From contig NZ_AVAQ01000018.1 in the NCBI RefSeq assembly GCF_000463075.2, forward strand, positions 1 to 41,357: a DNA stretch of 41,357 nt, read 5' to 3'. Below the pieces are notes generated by a model, which was given only the letters and a program-made list of their open reading frames with translations, searched no databases and had not been told where the DNA came from. The stretch's first letter is position 1. Each line of letters starts with the position of its first letter. Made by a program: the position numbers and the translations under genes. This document shows, piece by piece, positions 15,987 through 24,865 of the stretch. Origin of the DNA: Lactiplantibacillus plantarum EGD-AQ4. Lineage in GTDB: Bacteria; Bacillota; Bacilli; Lactobacillales; Lactobacillaceae.

Positions 15987-16097
15987 GTTGTAGTTCCTCC
16001 TAAAGTTGTTTGTGGTAGGCTGGCCAGCTTACATTAATACAGACGGTTGAGCAGGCCATTTTGTGCAACATTTTGACAAACTTTTTTAAAATTGCCG

Positions 16098-16292
16098 TTA
16101 ATCCGCATATTCAGTGGTCATGTGAAGCTCGACATTTGCCATCGCGTCGCCGACCAACCGGGTGAAAATTGGGAGTAATACGGCCAAATCCGCGTCGGTT
16201 AAGTTCCGGCAGTTGTGCCAAGTTTGGCGATGAAGTCGGTGCTGATGGTCGGTGGTGACCATGATGAGTTGCGTGTTCAACCAAGTGTGCAT
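16098..16292 (-). CDS. Divergent DUF1659-like small protein
   Basis: 64 residues that align by eye with the DUF1659 protein next door: both begin with a (T)WLxxxL strand followed by V.TTD, a central HRQTWHNCRNLTDADLAVLLP segment and a closing hydrophobic helix. It therefore looks like a diverged paralogue. AAAGGA sits nine bases before the ATG. It is transcribed with the other small genes on the - strand, after a 110 bp gap. Confidence 0.65.
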   Translation of the reverse strand: MHTWLNTQLIMVTTDHQHRLHRQTWHNCRNLTDADLAVLLPIFTRLVGDAMANVELHMTTEYAD

Positions 16293-16455
16293 GCTGTCAA
16301 GTCCTTTCTATCGTGAAACGTGGTGTTTTTATCGTGCGCGCGCCGGCCATGGTGGGAGCGTCGGTCGTCAGAAATTGTCGGGTTAGAATGCTTGCGACTA
16401 ACGGGTTTTTGACTAGGTAATCATTACGATTCACTAGCTACTAATTAGTTACCGG
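16293..16455. other. Spacer upstream of the small DUF1659-like gene
   Basis: Together with the adjacent tandem repeats this makes a gene-free stretch of about 380 bp. I see no convincing promoter here beyond the ribosome site of the gene ending at 16292, and no hairpin I would defend. Confidence 0.4.
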
Positions 16456-16592
16456 CCAGCGATTCACCAGCAGCCAATCAGCGATCAGCCAGCGATTCAC
16501 CAGCGGCCAATCAGCCACCAGCTTTCAATTCACCAACTACTAATCAGCCACCAGCCAGCGATTAATCAGCGACCAATCAGTCACAGCCGCAA
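16456..16592. repeat. Degenerate 33 bp tandem repeat, four copies
   Basis: The core GATTCACCAGC and variants recurs at 16461, 16494, 16527 and 16560, an exact 33 bp period, with CAATCAGC(C/G)A elements in between. On the - strand the unit would read as an 11-residue peptide (LVNRWLIADW-like), but stop codons break the frame. The period is a multiple of three and nearly three helical turns, so it could be decayed coding sequence or phased protein sites. Confidence 0.7.
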
Positions 16593-16676
16593 TCAACCAA
16601 TTACGCAATCGCCACTCACTGACGCGCAAGTGGCACTGCAATGACGACCAATCAACGAATCCCGGTTCATGATAGC

Positions 16677-17228
16677 TCAATCCTGCTCGCCAGCGTCCTG
16701 ATACAGCCGGTGCGCTTTCGCTAACAAACTGGCCCGCCAATTATAAACGGTGCGTCGACTGACGCCGTGAGTCCGCATGATATCGGCCACGGATTGTTCT
16801 TCCAAGAAGAATTCAGTCAGGTAGATGCGTTCGCCGGGCCGGCATTGGCGTAATAAATCTGTGAGTAGCGCTGAAAGTTGCCAGTGGGCTTCCTGGTCCC
16901 GCATCGGGTCGATTGTGATTGGTAAGGCGTGTTCTAAGTTGACTTGTGACTGGGTTCGGAGCGTCTGTTGCCGTAGATAATCGACGGTGCGCCATTTGAT
17001 ACGGCGAAAGGCGAATTTACGAAAATCTGGTAGATTCGCGGGTAATGCCGGTTCGTAATTCTGATAGGCTGACAACCAGGTCAGGTGTGCGACCGTGACG
17101 CAATCTTCAAATTGCGGGTGGTAGCGGGTGACATTGGCTGCTTTCAAGGCGCCATAGAGGAGGCGTTGGTGTTCTGGTTCCGCGAGTAAGTCGAACGCGG
17201 CTTGATTATCTAGACGGTCTGCGTGCAT
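16677..17228 (-). CDS. Small sigma-70-like factor (ComX/ECF-type)
   Basis: 183 residues. The region around residues 60-90 (NLPDFRKFAFRRIKWRTVDYLRQQ) resembles sigma region 2, with the conserved aromatic and basic residues and the DYLRQ ending. The C-terminus (EQSVADIMRTHGVSRRTVYNWRASLL, about 145-170) is a region 4 helix-turn-helix. Between them lies a variable linker. GAGGGATC precedes the ATG. It is divergent from a ComK-like gene and upstream of small DUF1659/DUF2922 genes, which suggests a specialised regulon, perhaps competence or envelope related. It could also be a plain HTH regulator with sigma-like parts. Confidence 0.7.
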   Translation of the reverse strand: MHADRLDNQAAFDLLAEPEHQRLLYGALKAANVTRYHPQFEDCVTVAHLTWLSAYQNYEPALPANLPDFRKFAFRRIKWRTVDYLRQQTLRTQSQVNLEHALPITIDPMRDQEAHWQLSALLTDLLRQCRPGERIYLTEFFLEEQSVADIMRTHGVSRRTVYNWRASLLAKAHRLYQDAGEQD

Positions 17229-17471
17229 GAAGTGATCCCTCGTTTGATTTGAATTCCTTGGCCAAGGTTGACTCCAGTGTAGCGAAGGTGGTTGCCGATT
17301 GTGAGGCGTGAAAAATGAATGAAAGATGACGTTTTGCTTTCATTATTAATCTTCCAATGAGAATTCCAACAATTTCGAGTATTGTACTAGGATAGAATGG
17401 ACTCTATTGATATGATGGGATTAATCTAATGCCTGCAGTAGGGGTGCGTGCAGAATTTTCAATATTAGAGA

Positions 17472-17491
17472 CCAAAATCAGATTTTGGAGG
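17472..17491 (+). promoter_or_regulatory. Hairpin overlapping the ribosome site of the ComK-like gene
   Basis: CCAAAATC at 17472-17479 is the perfect complement of GATTTTGG at 17481-17488, and the last GG is the beginning of the GGAGGG Shine-Dalgarno (17487-17492). In RNA the stem would hide part of the ribosome site. With only A-T pairs inside the outer GG/CC it is weak enough to melt, so a thermosensor or translational switch is possible, but untested. Confidence 0.45.
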
Positions 17492-17502
17492 GTTTGTGAA
17501 TC

Positions 17503-18219
17503 ATGAACCAAGACAACATTGTGAGCACCACCGTGAATCCGTTCTGGTACAATGAAGTTGGATGCTGGGATACCCGGCAGCCAGAACGCTTAGTCAAAAA
17601 TGCAATACGCTTAGAAGGTGACAAAATCGACGTTTTACAGACATTTTATCTGCTTGACATTGGGCACTTAAAATGTCCGGAGAAGACGCTGGTTTTTGAT
17701 CGCCAACGAGGCATCTTGAAGACCAAATGGAGCACGCGCCAACTGATGATTCGCTATTCGAGCCAATTAGGTTTTTCAGGGTCCCATCTAGTGCGAGCCG
17801 TCGCCACGGATCAAGGACTCTCTTCGCATAAGCTGCCGATTATTCACGGGGAAGCCATTCTGATGCCCCAGACTTCGGCCAAACGGGGGATGGCCAATTG
17901 GTATAACGGGCTGTACCTGGTTGATGTGGTGCAGCGACCGCTGATGACTGAACTGGTCTATGCGGGCGGCATCCGGTTACTCATCGACATGAGCCTGCCG
18001 ATGGTCGATCGTCAATTGAAAAAGGGCCGGCAATTGCAGCAAGGCGTCAGTAATTACCATCAACGACGGGCCACGCCCAATCAGGCAGTCAGTGGGTTAG
18101 ATGGGATGGACGCACAAAATCTGGATCGCTTTGCAGGTATGGTTTGCGATCATTTCGGCATTCAAGCGCATCCCGAGGAAATTAGTTGTTTGACCAAGCG
18201 GTTTTTAGGTACACTATAG
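17503..18219 (+). CDS. comK: ComK-family protein (putative competence regulator)
   Basis: 238 residues. The middle part (LGFSGSHLVRAV, then SHKLPIIHGEAILMPQTSA and ANWYNGLYLVDV) follows the pattern of Bacillus ComK: a GSS-R segment, HKPPI, a hydrophobic run ending in FPT.S, then a tryptophan and V.V. It is longer than Bacillus ComK (about 190 residues), with an extra N-terminal piece. ComK is a DNA-binding activator of DNA-uptake genes in Bacillus; in lactobacilli its role is less clear. GGAGG lies ahead of the ATG inside a hairpin. It is divergent from a sigma-like factor and just upstream of recX, a recombination gene. Assignment is by eye and moderate. Confidence 0.6.
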   Translation: MNQDNIVSTTVNPFWYNEVGCWDTRQPERLVKNAIRLEGDKIDVLQTFYLLDIGHLKCPEKTLVFDRQRGILKTKWSTRQLMIRYSSQLGFSGSHLVRAVATDQGLSSHKLPIIHGEAILMPQTSAKRGMANWYNGLYLVDVVQRPLMTELVYAGGIRLLIDMSLPMVDRQLKKGRQLQQGVSNYHQRRATPNQAVSGLDGMDAQNLDRFAGMVCDHFGIQAHPEEISCLTKRFLGTL

Positions 18220-18230
18220 TCAACCATTAA

Positions 18231-19055
<825 letters not shown>

Positions 19056-19092
19056 AAAGGTCGAATTACCTGCCCGCACGCCATAAAAATCT

Positions 19093-19100
19093 GGTATAAT
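19093..19100 (+). promoter_or_regulatory. Extended -10 promoter of the DUF402 gene
   Basis: TGGTATAAT gives a perfect -10 with the TG extension. No good -35 is visible. The predicted start near 19107 leaves a leader of about 45 bases before ATG 19152 but almost none before ATG 19116. Confidence 0.6.
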
Positions 19101-19151
19101 GTTTAATGAAATTCGATGAAAATTTACCCTCAGTTAGAAAGTTGGGTTAAT

Positions 19152-19700
19152 ATGGCGCGCGAGGCGAAAGGACCTAAGGAAGGCGACTTCATTACGATCA
19201 AAAGCTATAAGCACGACGGAAGTTTACATCGAACTTGGCGCGATACAATGGTACTCAAAACAAGCGAGAACGTCTTAATTGGTTGTAACGATCACACACT
19301 GGTCACCGAAGATGATGGCCGTCGGTGGGTGACGCGGGAACCAGCAATCGTTTATTTTCATAAGCATTATTGGTTTAATATCGTGGCGATGATTCGCGAT
19401 AACGGCGTTTCATACTATTGCAACCTGGCATCACCATATGTGTTAGACAAAGAGGCTTTGAAGTACATCGACTATGATTTGGATGTCAAAGTCTTTCCGG
19501 ATGGTGAACGTCGGTTGCTAGATGTTGATGAGTACGAAGAACACGGCGCCCAGTGGCACTATTCAGCCGATACTGATCGCATTTTAAAAGCAAATGTGAA
19601 GGTGTTAGTCGACTGGATCAAGCACAAAAAGGGGCCGTTTTCACAAGACTACATCGATATCTGGTATAGTCGCTATCAAGAACTATCACGTCGGCAATAG
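19152..19700 (+). CDS. DUF402 nucleoside tri/diphosphate phosphatase (YgaC/Ntdp type)
   Basis: 182 residues from this start. The N-terminal [21 protein letters not shown], the [20 protein letters not shown] segment and the [11 protein letters not shown] and [14 protein letters not shown] blocks are those of the DUF402 family (PF04167), which in Gram-positive bacteria includes a metal-dependent nucleoside tri- and diphosphatase. The acidic and aromatic residues of these blocks make the metal site. I chose ATG 19152 because family members begin close to the KEGD segment and because of the promoter position; ATG 19116, giving 194 residues, is possible. A terminator follows. Confidence 0.9.
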   Translation: MAREAKGPKEGDFITIKSYKHDGSLHRTWRDTMVLKTSENVLIGCNDHTLVTEDDGRRWVTREPAIVYFHKHYWFNIVAMIRDNGVSYYCNLASPYVLDKEALKYIDYDLDVKVFPDGERRLLDVDEYEEHGAQWHYSADTDRILKANVKVLVDWIKHKKGPFSQDYIDIWYSRYQELSRRQ

Positions 19701-19740
19701 CTCTGCTGACGGTTTGTCAGCGGCGTAATTAAAATACAAG

Positions 19741-19770
19741 GGGAGCAGCCACGTTTCGGCGCTCCCTTTT
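19741..19770 (+). terminator. Terminator after the DUF402 gene
   Basis: GGGAGC 19741-19746 pairs with GCTCCC 19761-19766, with inner CC/GG, followed by TTTT. A small GCTGAC/GTCAGC hairpin lies at 19705-19721, just after the stop codon. Confidence 0.8.
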
Positions 19771-19794
19771 GTTATCGATAAATACGTTTTCAAA

Positions 19795-19840
19795 GACGGC
19801 CAGCTGAGACCCACTGGAAACAAAGCGAGTTAGGTAAAAC
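19795..19840 (+). repeat. Interspersed repeat A, copy 1
   Basis: GACGGCCAGCTGAGAC followed by CCACTGGAAACAAAGCGAGT matches, with few changes, stretches near 35044 and 41290. The core in the other copies is a CACTG-GAAA-CAGTG hairpin with a GNRA-type loop; here the right arm is altered (CAAAG). It lies in a 434 bp gene-free stretch (19701-20134), about 20 bp before repeat B. Confidence 0.7.
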
Positions 19841-19860
19841 TGATTGATAGTTGCGTCTTA

Positions 19861-19909
19861 CGCCGGCCCCGGAAGTCGGACTAAGGCGCACACCGGCTGA
19901 CGAACAGGC
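19861..19909 (+). repeat. Interspersed repeat B, copy 1
   Basis: GCCGGCCCCGGAAGTCGGA, then a short variable part and CCGGCTGACGAACAG, recurs at about 35653-35700. The ends carry complementary GCCGG/CCGGC, so the unit can fold on itself. No gene is visible between this repeat and the terminator near 20083. Confidence 0.65.
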
Positions 19910-20082
19910 ATCCACCAATGGACACATTTTAATCATATTTCATGACAAATCAATTAATATAGTGCGCATCAACCGAAGAAAACGCGGCGATTCGAACGCC
20001 GGACAGCCAGCAGTTAAGCCAGTCGCAGTCCGAACTGACCGTCACAGTTGACAGCGGTCAGGATAATCGCGAAAATAACAAA

Positions 20083-20108
20083 GGACCCACAAGCAAGTCT
20101 GCGGGTCC
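20083..20108 (-). terminator. Terminator of the NlpC/P60 gene
   Basis: GGACCC 20083-20088 and GGGTCC 20103-20108 pair, with inner CA/TG. On the - strand TTTGTTATTTT follows. Confidence 0.8.
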
Positions 20109-20134
20109 GATGGGTGATGACATAAGTTGATTGG

Positions 20135-20866
20135 TTAAGCCCCAAAGTTGACGGGCCGGCAATAGCCAACCGCGTGCCACCAAGGAACGTAGATTTTTTC
20201 ATTTTTGACGCCGTTATCCTGCGCGTCGATCATTTTACCACCGCCGACATAGATACCGACGTGCGAGATCGAGCCGGTGTTGCTACCAAAGAAGACCAAG
20301 TCGCCTTTTTGTGCGCGTTGCTTGGAAATCTTGCGATATTGACGGTACTGCGCTTGGGCGACTCGCGGTAGGTTCTTCTGGGCCGCTTGTTTGAAGACGT
20401 ACTTGGTGTAGCCGGAACAATCAAACGTGTTGGGGCCGACTGCACCGTAAACGTAGCGGTGACCGAGTTTGGATTTGGCGACATTGTAGAGATTCGTGAA
20501 GGAACGCGTGCTCTTCTTAATGGAACCCGTCTTGACCCAGCCTTTGACGCGATTGTTGGCACTGGTGACGTAAGCGTACTTGGCAGTGGTGCGATTGGCG
20601 AGACGGACTTGGCGTTGTTTGGTGACGAACCACGTTGGGTTGCCGTATCGTTGCAACTTGCCGAGCGTCTTGATTTTGGTATTGTTAGCGGGACCGCTCA
20701 TTTGATAGAGACCGCCCTGTGAATTTTTAGTGAGATAGGCCGTCTTGGTGACTGACGTCGTCGTGATGACCCGGTTTGCGGCTTGCGCCTCGACAGCAGG
20801 GGCGTGTAAGAGACCGACAGTTAGACCGACAATGGCAACGATTAGTACAATTAGACGTTGTTTCAT
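20135..20866 (-). CDS. Secreted NlpC/P60 peptidoglycan endopeptidase
   Basis: 243 residues. A signal peptide (MKQRLIVLIVAIVGLTVGLL, with cleavage likely near AQA about residue 29) leads an SH3-like or GW-like binding region (about 35-115) and a C-terminal NlpC/P60 domain (about 123-243). The catalytic Cys is in FDCSG (Cys150), the His in SISHVGIYVG (His202) and a third polar residue probably in HAVGYCR. Such enzymes cut the D-Glu-diaminoacid bond in peptidoglycan stems. ATG 20866 is chosen because GGGGAGG lies nine bases upstream and the signal peptide starts there; the longer frame to 20911 lacks both. It is monocistronic with its own terminator. Confidence 0.92.
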   Translation of the reverse strand: MKQRLIVLIVAIVGLTVGLLHAPAVEAQAANRVITTTSVTKTAYLTKNSQGGLYQMSGPANNTKIKTLGKLQRYGNPTWFVTKQRQVRLANRTTAKYAYVTSANNRVKGWVKTGSIKKSTRSFTNLYNVAKSKLGHRYVYGAVGPNTFDCSGYTKYVFKQAAQKNLPRVAQAQYRQYRKISKQRAQKGDLVFFGSNTGSISHVGIYVGGGKMIDAQDNGVKNEKIYVPWWHAVGYCRPVNFGA

Positions 20867-21040
20867 TATGTATTTCCTCCCCGAAATCCCCTTGTTCCAT
20901 TTTATTATCAAACGTTGACCCTATCATAAGCGCTGAATGTGACAAGGATGTTGCAACGTGATTGCGGTTTCTTTAAAAGATATGAACAGCTTGAATAGCT
21001 TGGCAATTCAGAGATTAGAATGTTGATAGGAGTGACCGAC

Positions 21041-21418
21041 ATGGCTTTTTTGAAGATCGATAATGGTGAATTACTCAAAAATATTCGTCAGTTTGCGAAG
21101 AAGAACGGCCTGACTTTGGCTGAAGTGGCAACGTTGGCAGGCCTAAGTGCTAGCGCCATCTATAGTTGGAAAAAACACACGCCGTCAGTGGGGACCCTGA
21201 AAGAAGTTGCCCAGGTGTTAGGAACGAGTTATACCAAACTAGTTGGTAAGGATAAAGAACCGACTGCCAAGGGTGCCAATTCCGCTGCCGTTGATTTGAA
21301 GAAGGTCGTCGAGAACAAGAAAAACCAGTTTGAATACGACGGTCAGCCGATTACAGCTGAGCAGATGAAAATCATCCGCAACGTGCTCAAGTCGATGTTC
21401 AAGACCCCGCGACTTTAA
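21041..21418 (+). CDS. Xre-family HTH regulator
   Basis: 125 residues. An N-terminal helix-turn-helix (GELLKNIRQFAKKNGLTLAE, then AGLSASAIYSWKKHTPSVGT and LKEVAQVLGTSYTKLVG, about residues 8-65) is followed by a short charged tail with no recognised domain. AGGAG at about 21028-21032 precedes the ATG. The target is unknown; the next gene, 150 bp downstream, is an antitoxin-like protein, but there is no overlap that would link them. Confidence 0.85.
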   Translation: MAFLKIDNGELLKNIRQFAKKNGLTLAEVATLAGLSASAIYSWKKHTPSVGTLKEVAQVLGTSYTKLVGKDKEPTAKGANSAAVDLKKVVENKKNQFEYDGQPITAEQMKIIRNVLKSMFKTPRL

Positions 21419-21571
21419 TTTTCGGTAAAATGCGGTCCTTTTAGGTGCAACGCCCGCTGGGATAGTGTAGAATATTGCTCAGTTACTTGAATAATTGCTC
21501 GCACTGCTTGACGCACTTCGTTGATTGGTGCACAATGGCAACAATTATGGAACGGATTGGGAGATGGGCGT

Positions 21572-21766
21572 ATGAAAAAAGTTACTACCGCATTAGCAAA
21601 GAAAAATATCAACCAGTTGTTAACGATTGTTAATCAAGGCCACGATACCATTGAGGTGGAAAATCCCAATACCCAAGATTCAGCTGTCATGGTCAGCATG
21701 AAGGATTGGTTACAAATCGTCAGCCAATTGGCCAAGACGAATCATCACGATATGGAATTTAGTTAA
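21572..21766 (+). CDS. Phd/YefM-like solitary antitoxin-type protein
   Basis: 64 residues, with KVTTALAKKNINQLLTIVNQ, then DTIEVENPNTQDSAVMVSMKDW and LQIVSQL. This follows the Phd/YefM N-terminal fold: a short strand, a helix, a strand pair with VMVS, then the (D/E)W/Y helix. There is no toxin gene after it; a terminator follows within 55 bp. It may be an orphan antitoxin or a small DNA-binding protein. GGGAGATGGG before ATG 21572 supports this start over the frame beginning at 21521. Confidence 0.65.
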   Translation: MKKVTTALAKKNINQLLTIVNQGHDTIEVENPNTQDSAVMVSMKDWLQIVSQLAKTNHHDMEFS

Positions 21767-21816
21767 TGATAAAGATCGAGTGCGATTGCCGTTAATACGG
21801 TATCGGCACTCACAAT

Positions 21817-21854
21817 AAAAGGTCCCGACACGAATTGGTGTTGGGACCTTTTTT
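21817..21854. terminator. Terminator after the Phd/YefM-like gene
   Basis: AAAAGGTCCC and GGGACCTTTTTT pair, with inner ACA/TGT. The T run on the + strand and A run before the stem make it usable in both directions. The following 240 bp up to 22096 show no feature I can support. Confidence 0.9.
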
Positions 21855-22095
21855 GGACGCTATCATATCAGTCGCTGGTGCGAAGGTAGTTTGGTAATTT
21901 GAAGTCGTGGTGCTAGTTGTGACTAATGTCTGGATAGGCAGAGGCGAAGTTGAAGTAACGCTTCAGTAATTTGCTAAGCAGGCGCGTTTTTGAGTTCGAT
22001 GATCACTATGATTGGGCTTTACATAACCACTTGAGCTATTGCAGAATCAATGCGACTGTGGCGTTTCTTAAATACGACTACCCGCGGATGCCAGA

Positions 22096-24624
22096 TTACA
22101 AGGTCGCTGTTTGGGCCAACTGTTGCTCGATTTGAAGCCCAATCGTATTCATGGTCGACCATTTGGCCTGGTTGGCGAACAGGACCATCGCCACCTTACC
22201 GTCCGTGGTCCCGATATATAGACTGTACAGGCTATTGTCAGCACCGCCAATGCGTAAAGTGCCATCTGGCCGGTAGTAAATGCCACCTGAATAGACGGGT
22301 TGCAAGTGATCAGCTAATTCTTGGAAGCCCGCCGGAGTAACCACGTGGCCGTTGACTAGACTGTTGATGAAGGTGTAAAAATCACCAACGCTAGCATATA
22401 AATTACCGCAGCCGAGTTCGCTTGAAAGCAGGTTAGTCGAAATCGTGCGGGTGACGGTCACGCCATTGTTGTACGTATATGGTTGCGGATGAACCGCAGT
22501 TAACGGGACTTGGTCGTAGATGAAGGTATGCTTCAATCCCAGTGGTGCCACAATGTTCGTTTGTAAGTTATCACGATACGACTTGCCTGTGAGCTGGTCG
22601 ATAATACCGGCGAGCAGGGTGAAGTTGGCGTTGGAATAAGACCAGTGATGCTGATTGGTGGAAGTCAAGTGGCTCAACGTGAAAGCAATCGCCTGCTGGT
22701 CGTTCGTCAAGGCTTGACTAGGTACGGGTTCGCCCATCTGGATCCCGGATGTATGGTCAAGCAGTTGTCGAATCGTGATGGATTGTGCGTACGGCACTTG
22801 TGGGTAAAACTTGGCCAGCGTCGTGTCCATCGTTAGTTTACCAGCGTCGATCAATTGCTGAATCATGGCACCAGTCACTGATTTCTCGAGTGATGCCAAC
22901 GGGTACGCTTCGTCCGCAGTATTGGCGATATGTTGCTGTAGGTTAGCTGAACCGAATGGCAAGATGCGCACGCCCGCGGGTCCGTTGTTCGTCAGCAGTA
23001 GCGTACCCATGAAATGGTTGGTGGCCATCAGTTGGTTGATGCTCTGCAGCGTTTGTTGGGCCGTGTACTTGGGTGTTATTACCGGGGTGGCTACGGATGC
23101 CGGTATACTTGGCTTTAACGCGGCGCTACTAGACTGGCTGGAAACGCTTGAGGCTGCCTGACTGGACGTAGCACTCATCGCCGATTTAGTCGCTGACTGG
23201 CTCGTGGCTGGCTGCGTTTGAGAGGCAGTGCTGCTCTGACTCGTCGCTGTAGCTTGACTAGCTGCTGTTTGACTGGTAGTCGTCGCTGCAGTTGACATCT
23301 GAATCGATTGACTTGCAGTATTAGCAACATTGGCCGTTGACTGGCTCGCAGAAGCTTGACTCGTTTTTGTGGGCGCAACTTGACTAGTCGTTGGCCGGCC
23401 ATTCGATACTGGTTTGACCTGATTAGCGGCAGTAGGTTTGACTGGCGATGAACTAGGTTGCAGATGGGCAACGATTATTTTGTCAGCTGCCCCGTGTTCG
23501 TGATTAGGCAACTGAGCTGGTCTGTCTACACTGCTAGCGTTCACGACTGGTTTCTGGGCGGCAGACGTTACAATGGTCACAGCTGCTGCTGACTTCAAGG
23601 CTGAACTAGCTTGAGAAACCGCTGGAACACGGACTGTTTGTGGGCCGGTTGCCGGTGCACTGCTAGCCCAAGTCGCGCTGGTTGGTGTCACCACTGGATG
23701 ATTAGCGTGGACAATCGCGGTCGTTGTGCGCTTCGTTGATGTAGGTGTGACCCGACTCCCCTGAGTGGAAGGTGCGTTTGTTTGTTGACTGCTAGGTTGT
23801 GCCGCAGTGTGATTCAAACGAGGCGACGTACTGCTTGGCTGCGGTTGTTGCGTATGACTAGGGGTGGCGGTTTTGGTTGGCTGCGCATTTGGTGTGACTA
23901 CCTTTACATCTGGGGCAGGAGTGGTGTGCTTGAGTGCTACTGGAGTCGTGAGATGCGTGTTAGTAGGCACGTGGTGACTTGCTGAAATCCGGGTTGTAAC
24001 GTGCGGTGTACGCGCGGTTGAATTGGGATTGGCTGGTGTCGCGAGTGAACCAGCACGCATAACCGGGATCCAGGCTCGGAATCCATTTCGGCCACTGAGC
24101 TGATAATATTGCCCATGATTGGTCCAAATATGACTGGTGATTCGTAGCCGGAGTCGGCTTAATTGTTTGGCTGTGAGTCGTATAGAGGTGCTTAAGCGGA
24201 GGCTCTTTGTCGAAATGTTGGTCCAGAGTAATGAGCCAACTGGCGGGACAACTGAACCGTGAATGGCGCGTTGTCGGATCACAAGTAGCTTGGACTGGGG
24301 ACGTGTTGCCACAACTGGCCGCACGACCTGGCGACGGACCCAACCAGTAGTCCGCCCACTGATGATGTGGAAATAAGTGCCACCAAAGCCAACGACGGGG
24401 TGCTCGAGTTTAAATGTGATCGTGGTTTTGAGGTTGGTATGGTGACCACGTCGTAATTGTCGGCGATTGGTCGGAAGTTGCGGATATAGTGTGATTATTT
24501 GGTGGTCACGAATTTGCCCATAAACCGGATGAGTCCTGGCGCTGGCAGTACTGGTGAAACCAACTGAATTTAAGCTAATTAGCGTGAGCATGGTGCTTGT
24601 AGCAATACGCGTTTTGAGTGTCAA
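22096..24624 (-). CDS. Large secreted serine hydrolase with beta-lactamase fold
   Basis: About 842 residues. A signal peptide with LTLKTRIATSTMLTLISLNS leads roughly 170 residues of two SH3-like or GW-like wall-binding repeats (YGQIRDHQIITLYPQ and VVPPVGSLLWTNIS regions), then about 300 residues of Ser/Thr/Pro/Ala/Gln-rich linker, and a C-terminal class C beta-lactamase-related domain (about 530-842). The catalytic motif SLEK gives Ser578 and Lys581, and WSYSN gives Tyr663 and Asn665. The usual third motif (KTG or HxG) is replaced by a LRIGGADNS segment. It may be a D-Ala-D-Ala carboxypeptidase or esterase of the cell surface. The start is a TTG at 24624: CAGGAGG (complement of 24633-24639) lies eight bases upstream. 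Confidence 0.88.
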   Translation of the reverse strand: MTLKTRIATSTMLTLISLNSVGFTSTASARTHPVYGQIRDHQIITLYPQLPTNRRQLRRGHHTNLKTTITFKLEHPVVGFGGTYFHIISGRTTGWVRRQVVRPVVATRPQSKLLVIRQRAIHGSVVPPVGSLLWTNISTKSLRLSTSIRLTAKQLSRLRLRITSHIWTNHGQYYQLSGRNGFRAWIPVMRAGSLATPANPNSTARTPHVTTRISASHHVPTNTHLTTPVALKHTTPAPDVKVVTPNAQPTKTATPSHTQQPQPSSTSPRLNHTAAQPSSQQTNAPSTQGSRVTPTSTKRTTTAIVHANHPVVTPTSATWASSAPATGPQTVRVPAVSQASSALKSAAAVTIVTSAAQKPVVNASSVDRPAQLPNHEHGAADKIIVAHLQPSSSPVKPTAANQVKPVSNGRPTTSQVAPTKTSQASASQSTANVANTASQSIQMSTAATTTSQTAASQATATSQSSTASQTQPATSQSATKSAMSATSSQAASSVSSQSSSAALKPSIPASVATPVITPKYTAQQTLQSINQLMATNHFMGTLLLTNNGPAGVRILPFGSANLQQHIANTADEAYPLASLEKSVTGAMIQQLIDAGKLTMDTTLAKFYPQVPYAQSITIRQLLDHTSGIQMGEPVPSQALTNDQQAIAFTLSHLTSTNQHHWSYSNANFTLLAGIIDQLTGKSYRDNLQTNIVAPLGLKHTFIYDQVPLTAVHPQPYTYNNGVTVTRTISTNLLSSELGCGNLYASVGDFYTFINSLVNGHVVTPAGFQELADHLQPVYSGGIYYRPDGTLRIGGADNSLYSLYIGTTDGKVAMVLFANQAKWSTMNTIGLQIEQQLAQTATL

Positions 24625-24795
24625 AGTGAAGTCCTCCTGATTACGATTAGATGTGTCAGAGTTGTTCACTAATATAGGCCGTGAATTCCTGCTTTGCACG
24701 TCTTTTTGTCGGGATGTTATATTTCCTAACCGTAATCAATTACTCGCGATTGTTTTTTAAGTGAACGTTAATGGTTATGAAAAAGCGACCCACAC

Positions 24796-24832
24796 AAAAA
24801 CCGGCCAACGCAGAATGCACGTTGCCCGGTTA
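24796..24832 (-). terminator. Terminator of the hydroxyisocaproate dehydrogenase gene
   Basis: AACCGGCCAACG and CGTTGCCCGGTT pair with one mismatch; on the - strand TTTTTGTGTGG follows. It lies about 35 bp past the stop codon. Confidence 0.75.
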
Positions 24833-24865
24833 CAAGCCCTTCAGCCACAACTAATCTCAAACGAA

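Noticed and set aside
16540-16740. A 66-codon frame on the - strand overlapping the sigma-like gene
   Set aside because: It overlaps the 3' end of the clear sigma-like gene and runs into the degenerate repeat; no ribosome site.
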